This document shows positions 32,101 through 43,925 of a DNA stretch of 64,000 nt, in pieces. How positions within the stretch are numbered: the stretch's first letter is position 1; every line of letters starts with the position of its first letter. Location of the stretch: NCBI GenBank assembly GCA_025618425.1, contig CM046841.1, forward strand, positions 10,426,654-10,490,653. Reading direction: 5' to 3'. The stretch is from Heliocidaris tuberculata. Lineage: Eukaryota; Echinodermata; Echinoidea; Camarodonta; Echinometridae. The translations under genes were made by a program, and so were the position numbers. The notes under the pieces were generated by a model. That model searched no databases. It saw nothing but the letters and a program-made list of their open reading frames with translations, and was not told the DNA's origin.

Positions 32101-35100
32101 GCGGCGGGAAGACAGGTGTTGGTGGTCTAGTTTTGAGTTGTGAACAAGACCGTGCAAGATGTTTCTGGTGTCCAACGAAGCCTTGTTCACCAGGCTATAA
32201 GTACATGAAGTATGGTGCTCTGTACACCAAGGTGAGAGCTCCTGTGCGAAGGGTTGCCGTCTTGGCTCCCAAGGATGTCCCTGCTAGACGACGAAGAAAG
32301 TCACCAAGAAGAAGCAGGCAACACACCCATCTGCTGCCGAAATGATAACAATTTAGCTTTCAGTGACTTGAGATTTGGTGTGAACGTCAATTGCCTATCT
32401 AGCTTAACCCCAAGGTATATTCGAGTGGGGTAGTAGAGCAAAGGTGACCCATTGACGATTACTGTCAGCTGGCGGCGAGCTTCCTTCGTGTTGAGGTGGA
32501 AGGCTGTGGTAGTGGTTTTTGCAACCTTCAGTCTCCATGTTCCTAGATAGGATGCTAATTGTGGTATATCCGTTGTAGGTACGTCTTCTACTTTTGATCA
32601 GCATCTAGCAGAATTGAGAAGAGCGAGCTCGTCAGCATAGCCGTGCCTGATTATGTGGAAGGTAGATCGCTGATGTAGGGGTTGAACAGCATGGGGGCCA
32701 GTGCTGAGCCTTGGACGACTCCCTTTTTCAAACGTCTTCGGTGACTAGGCTGTCCCCTACTTGTCTTAAGAATGAAGTTGCGATTGACCAGGATGTTGGA
32801 GATGAACCGCACTTTGTGGCGATCAGGGATGGTCCGCAGAAATTTCAGGATCAGGCCTTGGGGTAAGCTCTGTTTACATTGTGATGTTTACACTGACATC
32901 ACAAAAAGCAAGCACCTGAAATTAAGTAATTATATTAATGCAAGGAAAATGGGACCAGGCACCACAAAGCCACCAAAACACTCGCCAGATATGACTTTTT
33001 AATTGAGGTCTGATTCTGAAGAGGAGATTCTCAGCTTCCAGTAACCCCCTGAAAAAGAGAGAAGATTTCCATAGCTGACTTCTGTGTCGTTTGTGAGCTT
33101 CGTAATTTGATGTGCAGTGACGTTGGCTCCTGTGAGGTCCACCAGGGTGACACCTACCTTGTGGCCCTTTCCATAGCTGACTTCTGTGTCGTTTGTGAGC
33201 TTCGTAATTTGATGTACAGTGCTGCGGCCACGTCGTAATCCTCCTTGCTCGTTGGGGAGTTGGAGTTCAACGACTGGCATAGCGATGATATAGTTGCCTC
33301 CCCCCAAAGCTTAGTGATGGACTGGCGCAGAAGGGAGAAGAAGTGTGCCTGGAGCCACTTATTGATACGTTTGTCCTCAACCCTAACAATTACTTTGTTC
33401 ACTTCAATTTGTGCAGAGCAAATCTGAGTAAAGGGTTTTCATGGTAAGGCTTTATACTTACTAACGTTTTCCCGTCCTTATTCTTCCATTGCTCATTTTC
33501 ATACAGATGAAACAAAGTCCAAGGCTGTTGCAGGCTTATGTCTGGTTATCGTCGGTCTTCTACTCGTCGCAGTAAACGGCTTTCTACTCTTCCGGTCAAA
33601 ATTGGGGTAAGCTCTGTTTACATTGACATCACAAAAAGCAAGCACCTGAAATTAGGTAATTATATTAATTCAAGGAAAATGGGACCAGGCACCACAAAGC
33701 CACCAAAACACTCGCCAGATATGACTTTTTAATTGAGGTCTGATTCTGAAGAGGAGATTCTCAGCTTCCAGTAACCCCCTGAAAAAGAGAGAAGATTATC
33801 CAATCCGATATAATGTAACTTATGAGAAATATGAGCTTAAAATTTGCAGTCTTTTAAAGCACTCTAAGCCATGAACACGATAAAAACTACTTTCGAAAAA
33901 TAAACTCAAGCCTAATTTCAAAGGCCCTTTGTACTGCCCATAGAAATCAGGTTCGGAATACGTAATACGCCATTGTAATGTTCGCACATTTCTAAAGGTG
34001 ATAGACAGGTCTATTGAACTTGCCTTCAGTTGATTTTTCGAAAGTAGTTTTTATCGTGTTCATGATATATTTTGCAAGATTACAAAAGAAGGAAACGAAC
34101 TCGATGGAAATTGCTCATTATAGTGGACAAGTACGCTGTAAAAAATAACTGTAAAACTACAGGTTTTCTGGCCCTTGAAATTACAAGTTATTGCCGTTAT
34201 TTCAATTTTACCGTCTTTTTCCTGTAAAACAACAGCAAGTTTTGTTGGTTTACCGGAAATCAGAAAATATTTACAATCGCCCGACATAAAACACTGTTTA
34301 AAAAAACAATTTCCTCATATTACCCTGTTATAATACCAAATACTGGGGAAAACACTTATATGAATATTCACGAATTTTTAGTAGTGTATGGTTTGGGGTG
34401 GCCCGATTTACTAACTGTCACCAAATGCATAAAAAAAAACTATAAGAGGTATATAAGAGATTGCACTAGATTGAACTAACTGGATAGGATAAGTCTAGGA
34501 TAGGATAGGATAGGATAAGATAGAGAACAGGATAAGTTAAAGCAGGATAGGTTACACTGTAAAACCGCAGATAACTGGCCCTTGGGGCTACAAGTTACTG
34601 CCGTTATTTCAAATTGTATAGCATTTTCCCTGTAAAACAACAGCAAGTTTGTTGTTTACCGGAAATCAGCATATATTTACAATCGCCCGACATAAAACAC
34701 TGTTAAGAAACCATTTTCTCATATTTTAACAAGTTACCCTGTTAAATTACAAATCGTTTTCATGGTTCCGTTTTAATTTACATATATTTTCCTGCTAGAA
34801 ATTAAAGTTTCTACTATTTAACAAAACAACGGAAATCTGTTATTTTACATGTTTACATGTTCTGTGGAAAAAAACGGGCATTCCCGGTATCCTGACTGCC
34901 AGGAAATTTTCCGCGAAAAAAAAACAACAAAAACGGCATTTATTTATTATTTTGTTTTTTTACAGTGCATCACTTCAAAAGCTTGCTCTATTTTGAAGTT
35001 AAGGAATATTAGAATGAAACAATTTGACAGGGTCGTATAGTAAAGGAAACTATACATTATCTACTTCAGAAAAAACATGGGCTTTCAAAAACTGCCCAAA

Positions 35101-37280
35101 ACATCACTTTTAGATTGTTTAGTACCTTCGAATTTTCAAATTACTTAGACCAAGAAGTTATCACAGCACTTGCTTAGATCAAAGCAGACCCTTTCAGGGT
35201 CTTATACACACACCTGCACACGCACACAAAAATTGGAAATGCTGACAAAAAACACCTTTTTTGAGCTCTAAGCATGCTAAGTGCAAATCACAACTAGCGA
35301 CTTTTTGGTGGTTTTGTGGTGCCGGGTCACAAAAATGTGCTATTTTACGTCTTTCGCTATTTGTTTGTCATGGATTAAAAGTAATGTGCTTCTAGTTAAT
35401 ATTTAATCCAAACATGGCCTTCTGACATGACCGAGCTCCAAATTAAAAAAAAAATGACATGAAAACAACTTTTATGACTGTTTTCGGTAAAACATTTGTA
35501 CATTTCTATCTCAGCCGGCGGAAGGTGAATTCTGTAAGTGACCTTTAAAACGAATTAAAACAGAGATTTCTTCAGAATTGTTCAGAAAACTGTTATTTGT
35601 TAGTGAAAATTTACCTTATAGGCTTTTCTTGCGCGCGAGAAGGGAGTTGTCTCAAAAATATGAGCCTCTAATATTCAAAACAAATATTTGCCTTGAGGCA
35701 TTGTATTTCAACGGATACGCTTCTTTCTTCTAATGTGGAAACGAGAAGACCAATAATATATTTATAAACTTTCTTCTTCCTTGTGACACTCTGCTCTCTA
35801 AAAATAATGATGATGATACTGTGTGGGTTAACCCTTTCAGGACAGGAATTGTTGAAGGGCTAAATTGATCACATTTTGTTCTTCAAATTGGCAACAACAA
35901 TTTTTTTTTTAGCGCTACACGGTTCTAATAAGGTGTAACGTCTTTGAAAAAAAATATACATGGTTAGGAATTTTGTCAAAAAGTTGAAAAAATTGCCAAT
36001 TTAGAGAAAAACAATGATTTTGAACCTCTCAATGTGTTGCCAATTTAAGGATTTTAAAGCTTATTCTTGTTTTTTAAATCCCTGGCATCAAACGCAATGT
36101 GGTCATCCAACAGAAATGGATAAAGTCTGTGCCAAAAAATGTTGCTCTTTCTACTCATGCATCTGGTATATTTTTAGAGCTCTGAATAAAAATTTATTGA
36201 GCCAAACCACAACATGTGGTCAATTGTCTCAAAAGGGTTAAAAAAAAAAAAAAAAGAAGTATGTTGTATTCGAAACTCAACCAAGTGGTCTAATCATATT
36301 TAGCTATATACTGCCTGAGACTGACAAGTATAATAATTATAATTGTTTAAACATAACGATTATCAGTATGATGGCAAGGATGATGATGATAATGATATTA
36401 ATGATAAAGATTATGATGATTGTAATGCTGACTGTAATAACAATAATGACAATGAAAATTATGATATTAATAATGGTAATAATTCATTCTAATTGAATAT
36501 GTATGTATTTAAGAAACTTTAGAGGCTAATCTGAGGCACTCACGCTGACATATATTGGCCAAATGATTTATCAAATAAACACAATTGGGCATCTTCTAGT
36601 TTTCTTTATTCTTCCCGTTCTCATCTTGAGAATTAGCCATTATGAATTTCAATGAATTTGTAGGTTCCATCTTCAGTCTTGAGATCATGAAATACACATG
36701 TAGATTTTAAATTGAATCTTGAGACTAAAAAATGAGTTATGAACTGGCAGGTGAAGATATTCTGCCCTTTTCCTGTTTTTGTTGTTTTGACTAAGACAAT
36801 TGCAGCTATAACTAGCTATATGTTTGAAAAATGGGGGCATCTATTTAGCGTAATTCATTTTTTGTTGTTGTTGATAGCTTATGCATCTCACGGAGTGGTG
36901 CTTTTACCCTGCCAATGTCTGCCATGAAGAAAGACCGCAACAATGACGCCGACATCGAAGGAGCTTTCAAGGGGGACGCTGACGTCCCCAAGAAAAGCGA
37001 TTCTTCAACTTCGCTGACCACCAAGGAGAACCCCGCTGACCAGGCTCCGGAGCAGAACGGTGAGGTGCACGTCAAGGTCGATGTTACGGACATTGCGGGA
37101 CCTTCCGCAAGCGTTGATGATGACGTAACGGCGAAGAATGACGTCGAGAAGGACGAGGGTAAAGAAACACCTTCTGCAGCTGCCGATGACGAGAGCAACA
37201 AACCGGAGAAAGAGAACGATGAGACTGCGGTTGCAGCCACCGAGAAGGGCGCTATTGGTAGTCCAGACGAGCAGCCTTGA
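26452..37280 (+). CDS. Gene C: complete mucin-like type I membrane protein, acidic tail
   Basis: I do not recognise this gene. Four exons (26452-26471, 28403-28995, 33507-33606, 36878-37280) join in frame into 371 residues. Residues 1-32 are a signal peptide (SMLFLGIIIIL core, likely cut after VHS). The ectodomain to about residue 204 is rich in Ser, Thr and Pro with four sequons, three of them packed together near its end (NRSNRSNAS). Residues 211-233 form the membrane helix, followed by RSKL. The single tail exon (238-371) is acidic and probably disordered; it contains SDSSTSLTTK, NPADQA and NGEVHVKV and ends PDEQP. The tail matches gene D and not A or B. The 4.5-kb second intron contains a broken reverse transcriptase and a copy of the beginning of the third intron. 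Confidence 0.85.
26472..28402. other. Gene C intron 1
   Basis: This 1.9-kb intron holds a strong palindrome (26700-26870) and a second diverged copy of its right half near 27030-27095. The part 27590-28210 is richer in CG than the surroundings, but no gene is supported. Confidence 0.55.
26700..26870. repeat. Long near-perfect hairpin
   Basis: Arms of about 80 bases pair from tacagggcc..gaggaaatctagtgcgat to the complementary atcgcactagatttc..ggccctgta, meeting at gaggggcgagagccccga near 26770. Confidence 0.82.
28403..28995 (+). CDS. Gene C exon 2: signal peptide and ectodomain
   Basis: The acceptor is aattgtacag ending at 28402 and the donor CCAGGAG|gtgagt is in phase 1. It begins SLSSSFIGSMLFLGIIIIL, close to the gene B start SSSSSFISNVILIGTIII, then runs into Ser/Thr/Pro-rich sequence. 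The last part is charged (Lys/Glu) and ends with a KPGG-type turn similar to gene B's EAGG. Confidence 0.85.
29078..29180. repeat. (AAT)n microsatellite
   Basis: AAT triplets with a few interruptions lie shortly after gene C exon 2. Confidence 0.9.
29342..30470. repeat. 1.1-kb inverted-repeat element
   Basis: One end has cgaccggttgccgacttctg and the other its reverse complement, ggaagttggcaaccggtcg. Shorter related motifs (tgctccgacaacc, gttgccgacc) recur inside. Frames in it are not gene-like. Confidence 0.7.
30598..31075. repeat. GC-rich repeat
   Basis: A GC-rich block with two diverged copies of gggcaccgacctagtcgag followed by ggagcgatttaggtc (about 30798-30840 and 31010-31050). It is unlike the AT-rich surroundings. 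Confidence 0.6.
31120..31290 (-). repeat. Single-arm copy of the 57.6-kb inverted repeat
   Basis: ctattatgccttatcaaac, tacataatcctgacaatat and actacttttgagatagc match 57632-57760, which is one arm of the large palindrome at 54545-58345. Confidence 0.65.
32288..32350 (+). pseudogene. Possible histone H1 N-terminal fragment
   Basis: One frame reads KKVTKKKQATHPSAAEM, which resembles the start of the globular region of echinoid histone H1 as I recall it. The frame is closed soon after, where it runs into the reverse transcriptase remnant. It could be chance in a Lys-rich stretch. Confidence 0.25.
32340..33420 (-). pseudogene. Broken non-LTR reverse transcriptase
   Basis: On the minus strand, 33300-33130 encodes LPNEQGGLRRGRSTVHQITK and KGHKVGVTLVDLTGA, typical of the fingers and first catalytic motif of non-LTR reverse transcriptases. 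Further along, 32860-32690 encodes IPDRHKVRFI, LKKGVVQGSALAPMLFNPYI and SDLP, the VPQGS-type motif, and 32420-32350 the weaker YLGVKLD-type region. Stops, a 90-base internal duplication (33070-33130 and 33165-33225) and a foreign 205-base segment (32861-33065) break it. Confidence 0.7.
32861..33065 (+). repeat. Duplicate of gene C intron 3 start
   Basis: From ttggggtaagctctgtttac to ctgaaaaagagagaagatt it is almost identical to 33602-33800, apart from a 13-base insertion and a few substitutions. It contains a copy of the exon 3 donor and sits inside the broken reverse transcriptase. Confidence 0.85.
33507..33606 (+). CDS. Gene C exon 3: transmembrane segment
   Basis: The acceptor is ttcatacag and the donor TTGGG|gtaagc; phase 1 in, phase 2 out, 100 nt exactly as in gene B. 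It encodes DETKSK, then AVAGLCLVIVGLLLVAVNGF and LLFRSKL. The donor and the intron sequence after it are duplicated near 32861 in the preceding intron. Confidence 0.85.
33602..33800 (+). repeat. Gene C exon 3 donor and intron 3 start, duplicated upstream
   Basis: This is the in-place copy of the segment also found at 32861-33065; its first bases are the end of the membrane exon. Confidence 0.85.
33874..34060 (+). repeat. Short palindromic element, family 2 copy
   Basis: It matches 3655-3842, with inverted ends aacacgataaaaactacttt and ttttatcgtgtt. Confidence 0.8.
34134..34975 (+). repeat. Composite dispersed repeat in gene C intron 3
   Basis: It has the same layout as 17764-18600: two direct flank copies around a gaatattcacgaattttta and gatagg-rich middle. 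Confidence 0.8.
35827..36241. repeat. Dispersed repeat, family 4 copy
   Basis: It starts ttaaccctttcaggacagga and ends ctcaaaagggttaa, and matches 24352-24752 along its length. Confidence 0.8.
36878..37280 (+). CDS. Gene C exon 4: acidic cytoplasmic tail and stop
   Basis: The acceptor is gttgatag ending at 36877. Phase 2 entry reads GLCISRSGAFTLPMSAMKKD, then an acidic Asp/Glu/Lys stretch. The strongest match to gene D is SDSSTSLTTK, xPADQA and QNGxVHVKV, after which both become low in complexity. TGA is at 37278-37280. An internal ATG at 36915 could mislead a gene finder into a single-exon model. Confidence 0.83.
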
Positions 37281-38735
37281 TACTTTTGTTTCTGCGTTTA
37301 TTGAGAATCCAAAGAATACATTTAGAGATATTATATCGCGATTAACATCACTACATATCCATTTTTTTTCTTCATGGTGGAAATATTTTATGTCACGTGA
37401 GAAATCCCTGGCCAAACCTTTCACGGGATTTTTATTTTTTTAATTAAGGATATGATATGGTATATGTCGTATACATATTGATTATTAGTTGCATAGCTAT
37501 CTCTGCTAACCGTGGGTGCATGTAAGATGAATAGTCTAGTTAAATATATATACCACAAAGCATTCAAACAAGTCTTTGACGCAAAAAATATTACGAACCG
37601 ATTAATTTTATTTGTCACTCTGGACTAACCCAACCTTTCATACTGCTGTGAAACGTATCCCCGAACAAGTATTTTATGACTGGTCATCATGAGGGATGCA
37701 CCCCTTGAAATAGGTCCGGAGAAAGGGAATTTCCCTTTAGCTGAGATGATGTAATGGTTGAAAAAAAATAATCATATGATATCATTGTTACATAATTATT
37801 AGATTTTTATATGAGGAGAAAGAGGAATCATCAGCGCTTCAGATGAGCCCATTTGGACAGCTGCACTGAGTCACAGTTGAATTTTATCATGGATACAGTT
37901 CGTTCGTAGTTTTATTTCAGGCCGTATAGAAGAAAATCTAGAAGGAAAATGTGCCTAAATGCTTTCAGGAAGTAAAGAAATGTATGATCTAATGATGATG
38001 TAAGCATGAGAGGTCTCGTTGTTACCATTAATTTTTCATGTTTTTTTTTTTTTTACTTTTTATTTTTAACGCATGACCCTGCAGGAAAATGATTAGTGGG
38101 CTGTGACCGTTGAGGTCTACCAGAGATGTAGAGATCGATGCTGTGACCTGAAGCATACTGGGGTTCACAGAAGTAATTCACGGCCCCATTCACTTACGCG
38201 TTATAACGAAGGTTATCTAAAAATCATATTTTGAAAACCCCTTGGTATAAATCGTTTAAATTCACAGAACAGAGACAAAATATAAAAATCTCCCAAATAA
38301 AGTACATCATTTGGGCACTTTCCCAGCGATTAAAAAAGATATTTAGGCTGAAACAAGGCTAGCCGAAATTTCCGCCCATTCGCACATTGAAACAGTGGAA
38401 GTGCACCAGTGATAAAATAAATCCTTTAAAAATAATAAAAGGCTAGCCAACTTCAGCTAAGGTCTCAAATTGGAAAGAGTATGTTTATTAAACACCATTT
38501 ACGCTTTTTAAATTTACTGAGAACAATGAATCAATTTTATATGAATATTTCTAATCAATTAATTTCAAATCATCTTTGCTCCGCCTCACCGGCAAGCATT
38601 GCGAGCGGATGAATTACTTATGTGTGCCCACTGGTGCCTCCACTGCTTATCGTAGATGGCGATGTTTCAGTATGAGCATAGCTCATAGGGGGCGCACACC
38701 TGTAATTATTTCCCCGTAGGCTCATGTGTAAAAAT

Positions 38736-38743
<8 letters not shown>

Positions 38744-38781
<38 letters not shown>
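38744..38781. repeat. (GA)n microsatellite
   Basis: A GA run following a short TA run. Confidence 0.9.
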
Positions 38782-38783
<2 letters not shown>

Positions 38784-39035
38784 ATGAAAAATAAGTGCTA
38801 GCAATAGCACCATTCAAACTTGTGTCTTGACTAGTTCATAGAATTTCCTTGACTTCCTGAATATATGATGGGGTGATTTTCAGCATTTTTTTTTCTCCTA
38901 CAGTGGCTGCATCTTAGGCTACCCACAAACCTGGTCTTCATGTTAGCTAGCAGTTATGAGGTTTCTTGGGCTCCTAATAAAAGTCCCCATAAAATCCCAC
39001 TGGGACCAACTCTTGCTCTCTCACGGGACCGATCT

Positions 39036-39182
39036 GGGGCCCGTTGCACGAAGAGTTGCGTTTAAACGCAACTCTTAAAATCAAACGCAAGTCCTGAATG
39101 GCACTTCTGATTGGCTGAAAATAAAGTTGCGTTTGATTTTCCTGAGTTGTGTTCAAACGCACGTTTGTGCAACGGGCCCCTG
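39036..39182. repeat. Short palindromic element
   Basis: Its ends ggggcccgttgcacgaa and gtgcaacgggcccc are near-perfect inverted repeats, with gcgtttaaacgcaac inside. Confidence 0.82.
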
Positions 39183-39724
39183 AATCAGTAATTATCCCTC
39201 TCTATGCACATGTGGAAAAAAAAAGTGTTGAAATATGTATCATTGATTATGAATTTTTTCAGCAATTACATCATCTTACAGACGTGCGTCCACAGAGGAG
39301 AGATTGCCGTGGCGCGGGAAAGCGCGTGCGCACTCACAGGATACTCCAAAAAGTTCTCTCCCACATACAATCTCTGTAACTATTTAGTGTTTCTTGAATT
39401 TGACCTATGAACGAGCTCGTGTGCGCATAACACAACTATCTCTCCTCCATTAGCAATGAGCATGAACAAAAAGTGTTGAGGAAGACATTCCTCTAACTCT
39501 AAATTGGCCCAGAAAAAAAAAAACACGGTTAATTCCCCATATCAGAGGATATCATGATGTAATGGTTGAAAATACAATGAGAAAAAAAAATGACATAAAT
39601 GTTCCGTATTGGATCAGAGTTTTATAGGAGCTTCTGGACTGGGTCCCAGTTATGGAGATAATTCTCCCTATCGCATATAGCCGATATCAGCCGATATCAG
39701 CTCCCGATGCCGATATCGGGGACA

Positions 39725-39906
39725 ACGATGTGCCGTGGTCCAGTGGTTTAAGGCGCTTGACTGGAGATGCGAGGATCGGGCGTTCGATCCGATCCCCGGC
39801 ACGGCACTTATGCCCTTGAGCAAGGCATTTTATCTACATTGCTCTTTTACCGTACATCAAATAAATGAAGTGCTAAAGGCATAATGATACCAGCGTGAAC
39901 ATGTGT

Positions 39907-39942
<36 letters not shown>
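39725..39942 (+). repeat. tRNA-derived SINE with poly-A tail
   Basis: The head gtggtccagtggtttaaggc and gcgttcgatccgatcccc is followed by cccttgagcaaggcatttta and ends in about 30 A residues. Confidence 0.75.
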
Positions 39943-39944
<2 letters not shown>

Positions 39945-40429
39945 TGTTGGCACATATGTTTCCGGTTCCAGTCTATAGCTATAGTGAGCATACACTGATA
40001 TTTCCTTGCTTTTTTCGTGCGTGATTGTTCTGCTGAAAACACGTTTTGCATCTTCGGCTCAACATCCCACATTGGGTGGCTTCACAGAAGAATCCCATTT
40101 AAATATCAACTGTATAAAAACACGATTATTTGCTAGATTAGGAACAAAAGGGAGTTTTTGCTAGGCTGACCACGTCTTCTAACACATTGTCAATGACGCT
40201 CCGGCCGGACCCGGAAGCTCAGTTGCCAGCAATCACATGCCCAAAAATTAGAGTGCCGCATGCGTTCGGATTCGGAGAGCTATATGCGATACGGAGAATT
40301 GATATCGGGCCAAAAGCAGAAGCAGAGAACGATAAATGATTAAGTGTCATGATAGTTTCTTTTCAGGCCAAATTGTACACAAAATTAGTCCTGTTTTTAT
40401 ATGCAGGCAAAATATCTTGGAAGGGATAG

Positions 40430-40465
<36 letters not shown>

Positions 40466-40796
40466 GTCTAGTGTGAACAGAAGAATCGACTTTTTTGTAC
40501 TTTCTTTGTTTTCTGACTTGATTTCGCAAAAGATGAATATATGGATAGGCCTAGACTTATTTCACCTGCTATTAATGTCTTCTCAAGTAATGTTCTAAAC
40601 ACGTCATGGAATGGGTCAGTTCTAAAAAGCTTTTTAACATATTAAGGCTGTCGAATATGCCTGCCTTATGAAATTCTCTCTCTTTTATGAAGGGGCGGCG
40701 ATCACCGGGGGGGGGGGGGGGAGGGGGTGACGTCTCCCCAAGTACTTTTGGAGACTATGTAAAAATGTATAGCAAATAATGAGAAAGGCTAGTCCC

Positions 40797-40834
<38 letters not shown>

Positions 40835-41559
40835 ACCCCCGGCCGTGACAAGAATCGCCGTGCCTCCTTTTATCTACATCGAATGATCGGCCTGAGAAAG
40901 GAAACCTCTGTTTCTCAAGCTATTTTGTAGATTTTTACAGTTATCAAAATGCTAATAATTTAGTTCAAAATGTCGAAGAGAATTAGTTAGTGCATGATAC
41001 GTGTCTGCAGACAGATAATTGAAGCGTTATACACAACAGAAAACTTTCTATGTAATGTCTATTTGATCATCTCTTAATTGTCCTATCAAATTATACAGTG
41101 GTTAAGTATTATTTCTTATCTAAAATAATATGATTCTGGAATGAGTTATCCTTTTTTTATTACGAATGTATGACCTTCGTTTTGTTCAAGAATGAAAGAA
41201 GCAAAATCGATTTGTAAAATATCTTTATACAATTTCAAAGAGAAACGATTTATACTACAATGTAGGACCGTGCACGATATTATGATGGATTAGGCCTCAT
41301 TGAAACCTTCCTAACAAAGATAAGTGGTCTCATGATGATAATGCAGTGTTGCAATAGAATTTCAGATAAATGATTACTGTCTTAATCAGATGTACATTAA
41401 AATGATTAAAGGCTGATCAGCTTGTTTATTGATTTGCTCACAAAAAAGGACAATAATCAAGGTGACAAACTTCCACGCCTTTTCCGTTTCATATCTTTTC
41501 TGATGTATCGAGTGTTTGGCTTCACAGATTAAAACGTTATCCATTGCATAATACCCCTT

Positions 41560-42275
41560 GCAATCGAGGCGTCATTGGAAATGCGCTATTACCTGCGCTA
41601 ATCAAACATGTGACGGCAGTTGGCCCATATGTCTGAGTAAAGCCTGGCTCGCACGATTTTCCCTGACATTAGGGCCGCGTCAGGGACTTATACGGTCTTT
41701 TGCGCGTCAAGGAAGAGTGATTTAAAAGTGTTAGCAATATGGACAATGCAAACAACACTTTGAATTACTGGCGTATGAGTTAATTGCCTTCACAAGCTCG
41801 ATTAGCGCAGGTGCTGACGCAATCTAAATGACACCTCATGGAAGCAGAGCTTAATTCAAAGCCATTTTTGCACTGTTAGTTTTTTTTTCAATCTCTTTGT
41901 GTAAGATATCCTTCTCGCATGGTGCGTCAAAAACCAATCCAGTCACTGACGCAGTCCAACGTCAGGCAATTGACGCCTCATGCATGTTCAAAAGGTTTAA
42001 TAGGTTTTTTCGAAGAGTAGCGTGAAGAGAGCATTGAGAGGGTATGTCCAGATATTCTTTTGTCATTTCGATTGCGTCAATACTTGCGCTAATCGAGCCT
42101 GTAAGGGAAATCAACCCATACGTTAGTTATTAAACCGATTACTTGCACTGTTCATTTTGCGATCACTTTTGCGAAAAAATATCATTCTTTCATGACGCGC
42201 AAATGGCCGTGCCATGTAGTCATTGACGCGGTCCTAACGTCAGCAAGTGACGCCTCTTGTGAGCTGGGCTTAACT
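41560..42275. repeat. Cluster of family 3 repeats
   Basis: At least two copies, one probably inverted: tgcgctaatcaaacatgtgac near 41600, cgattagcgcaggtgctgac near 41800, gctaatcgagcctgtaaggg near 42090, and cattgacgcggtcctaacgt near 42222. Confidence 0.65.
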
Positions 42276-42948
42276 TCCACTCTCGAGATTTTCTTTAACT
42301 ACATAAACGAATTTTGAAGCTTAAACAAACTTAGACTAAAGAACTAATGCCGTCATGGCTTTTTGCAAAATAATGTAGGTATTGGTTTATATCTACTGAA
42401 ATATACAATCGTTAAAGCGGTCCATTTTATCATAATGGTGCATGGTTCCACATAATGACGCCGTAATGTCACAATGCTGCTTGTTTGCTGCAACCATTAA
42501 AACCATTGACATAACTTTAAGTAAAGCTAGATATTTTGAAACGAGGAAGAGGGAAAGCAAGTGTTAATTGCAACTTAACTAGATACAAATTAGAAAGCTC
42601 TGGATGTCCCCTTTAATAAAGTGAGTTAATATGCGTGTGCTCGTGTGAAGAGCTGTGTAATGTGTTGCCATGAAAGTGAAACAGTGTAAGTACAATATTT
42701 GCTATGATCAAAACCACTGTGGACAAGCATATCATATGCTGTCATTAAAATACTATTTACAGATTGCATTCCAAAAGTGATATTCTCAAACTCATAAATG
42801 TTTGCTTTATATGACTTAAAAGCGTGTTTATAAAACATACAAGATGATTTCATAAATTATATGCAATTCAACGATGAGAAGCGAGTGCATGTTAGAGTAG
42901 AAAATGCTCTTGCAAGACGAAGTACTTCCTGTAATTTTTAAAGTTAGA

Positions 42949-43452
42949 GGGGAAGTCCACCCTTGAATTCATTTTATTTCATAAAAGCAGAAACATTAGA
43001 GAAACATATTACTGAAAGTTTGAGCAAATTCCGATAAGAAAAAAAAAAGTTCCTCTCCCATTTCCTCAGTAGGCCTATACAAAAATGTCATAAATTTTCA
43101 TTTTCTTAGTTGTTGGTGATGGAATAGATTTATTTCATACAAGTTTTGTGTAAACCATATGAATATATAAACGCTGCATGCATAATTTAATATTTTCTAT
43201 AGAGAAAATGGAAATTTATGATTTTTTTATTATTATTTTTTTTTTTTTTAGTACAGGGCAAATGGGAGAGGAGCTCGCAAAATACGTCACGGAGTTGCCT
43301 ATTTGTGTTTGATTGATTACAAATTCAAAAATTAATAACTTTTTGATTTCCCATCGGATTTTTTTTCTCGCAAACATCCATTAATCTTTTTCTTTAATTT
43401 GCCTGCTTCCATCAAAACCAACTTAATATGAGAATGAACTTTCACTTTAACC
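42949..43452. repeat. Inverted-repeat element, family 5 copy
   Basis: It begins ggggaagtccacccttgaat, contains ggagctcgcaaaatacgtcac and gagttgcctatttgtgtttg, and ends near aatgaactttcactttaa. It resembles 53284-53838. Confidence 0.68.
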
Positions 43453-43839
43453 TTCCTTCTTATAATGAAACTGCATTCGAGGGAAACTGGCCTGATGTGA
43501 TTCTCGATTGCTTATTATTCAGTAGTTCGGTTGTGTTAAGCAGCAAAATGTGACGGACGAAGACGTGCCATGTAGAAAGCACAATCAATTAAAAAAACCA
43601 CAACTGCTTTGCATATGGACGAGCGCGTGTGAAGTATGCGCTCAGGACTACGAACTCAATTTCCTATCACTCTTTATTTGCTCATCATACAATTGTATAT
43701 ACCAACATTGTTTATCAGTATCATTTATCTGTAGTCTTGAATGTTCTTTAGGATGTGTTAGTGTCTGTCTGTGAGAATTTACTTTACAACATTATCATAA
43801 CGCATTGTAATCTTTGATCTACGACAGCGATAACCAACA

Positions 43840-43925
43840 GTATAAAACTCTATACCAGGAAGAAGTCGTGATGATTAAATAAAGAGCCTCCTTCAATTTG
43901 AATCAGTCCCAAGTACCATATCCTG
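43840..43925 (+). promoter_or_regulatory. Candidate promoter block of gene D
   Basis: A TATA-like tataaaactc (from 43841) is followed by tataccaggaagaagtcg (43851-43868) and catatcctg (43917-43925), 198 bases before the ATG. GGAA-to-tatcctg spacing is the same as in gene C (about 62 bases). Confidence 0.5.

Noticed and set aside
37005..37424. Minus-strand frame opposite gene C exon 4
   Set aside because: It is a shadow of the acidic tail, which is conserved with gene D on the plus strand.
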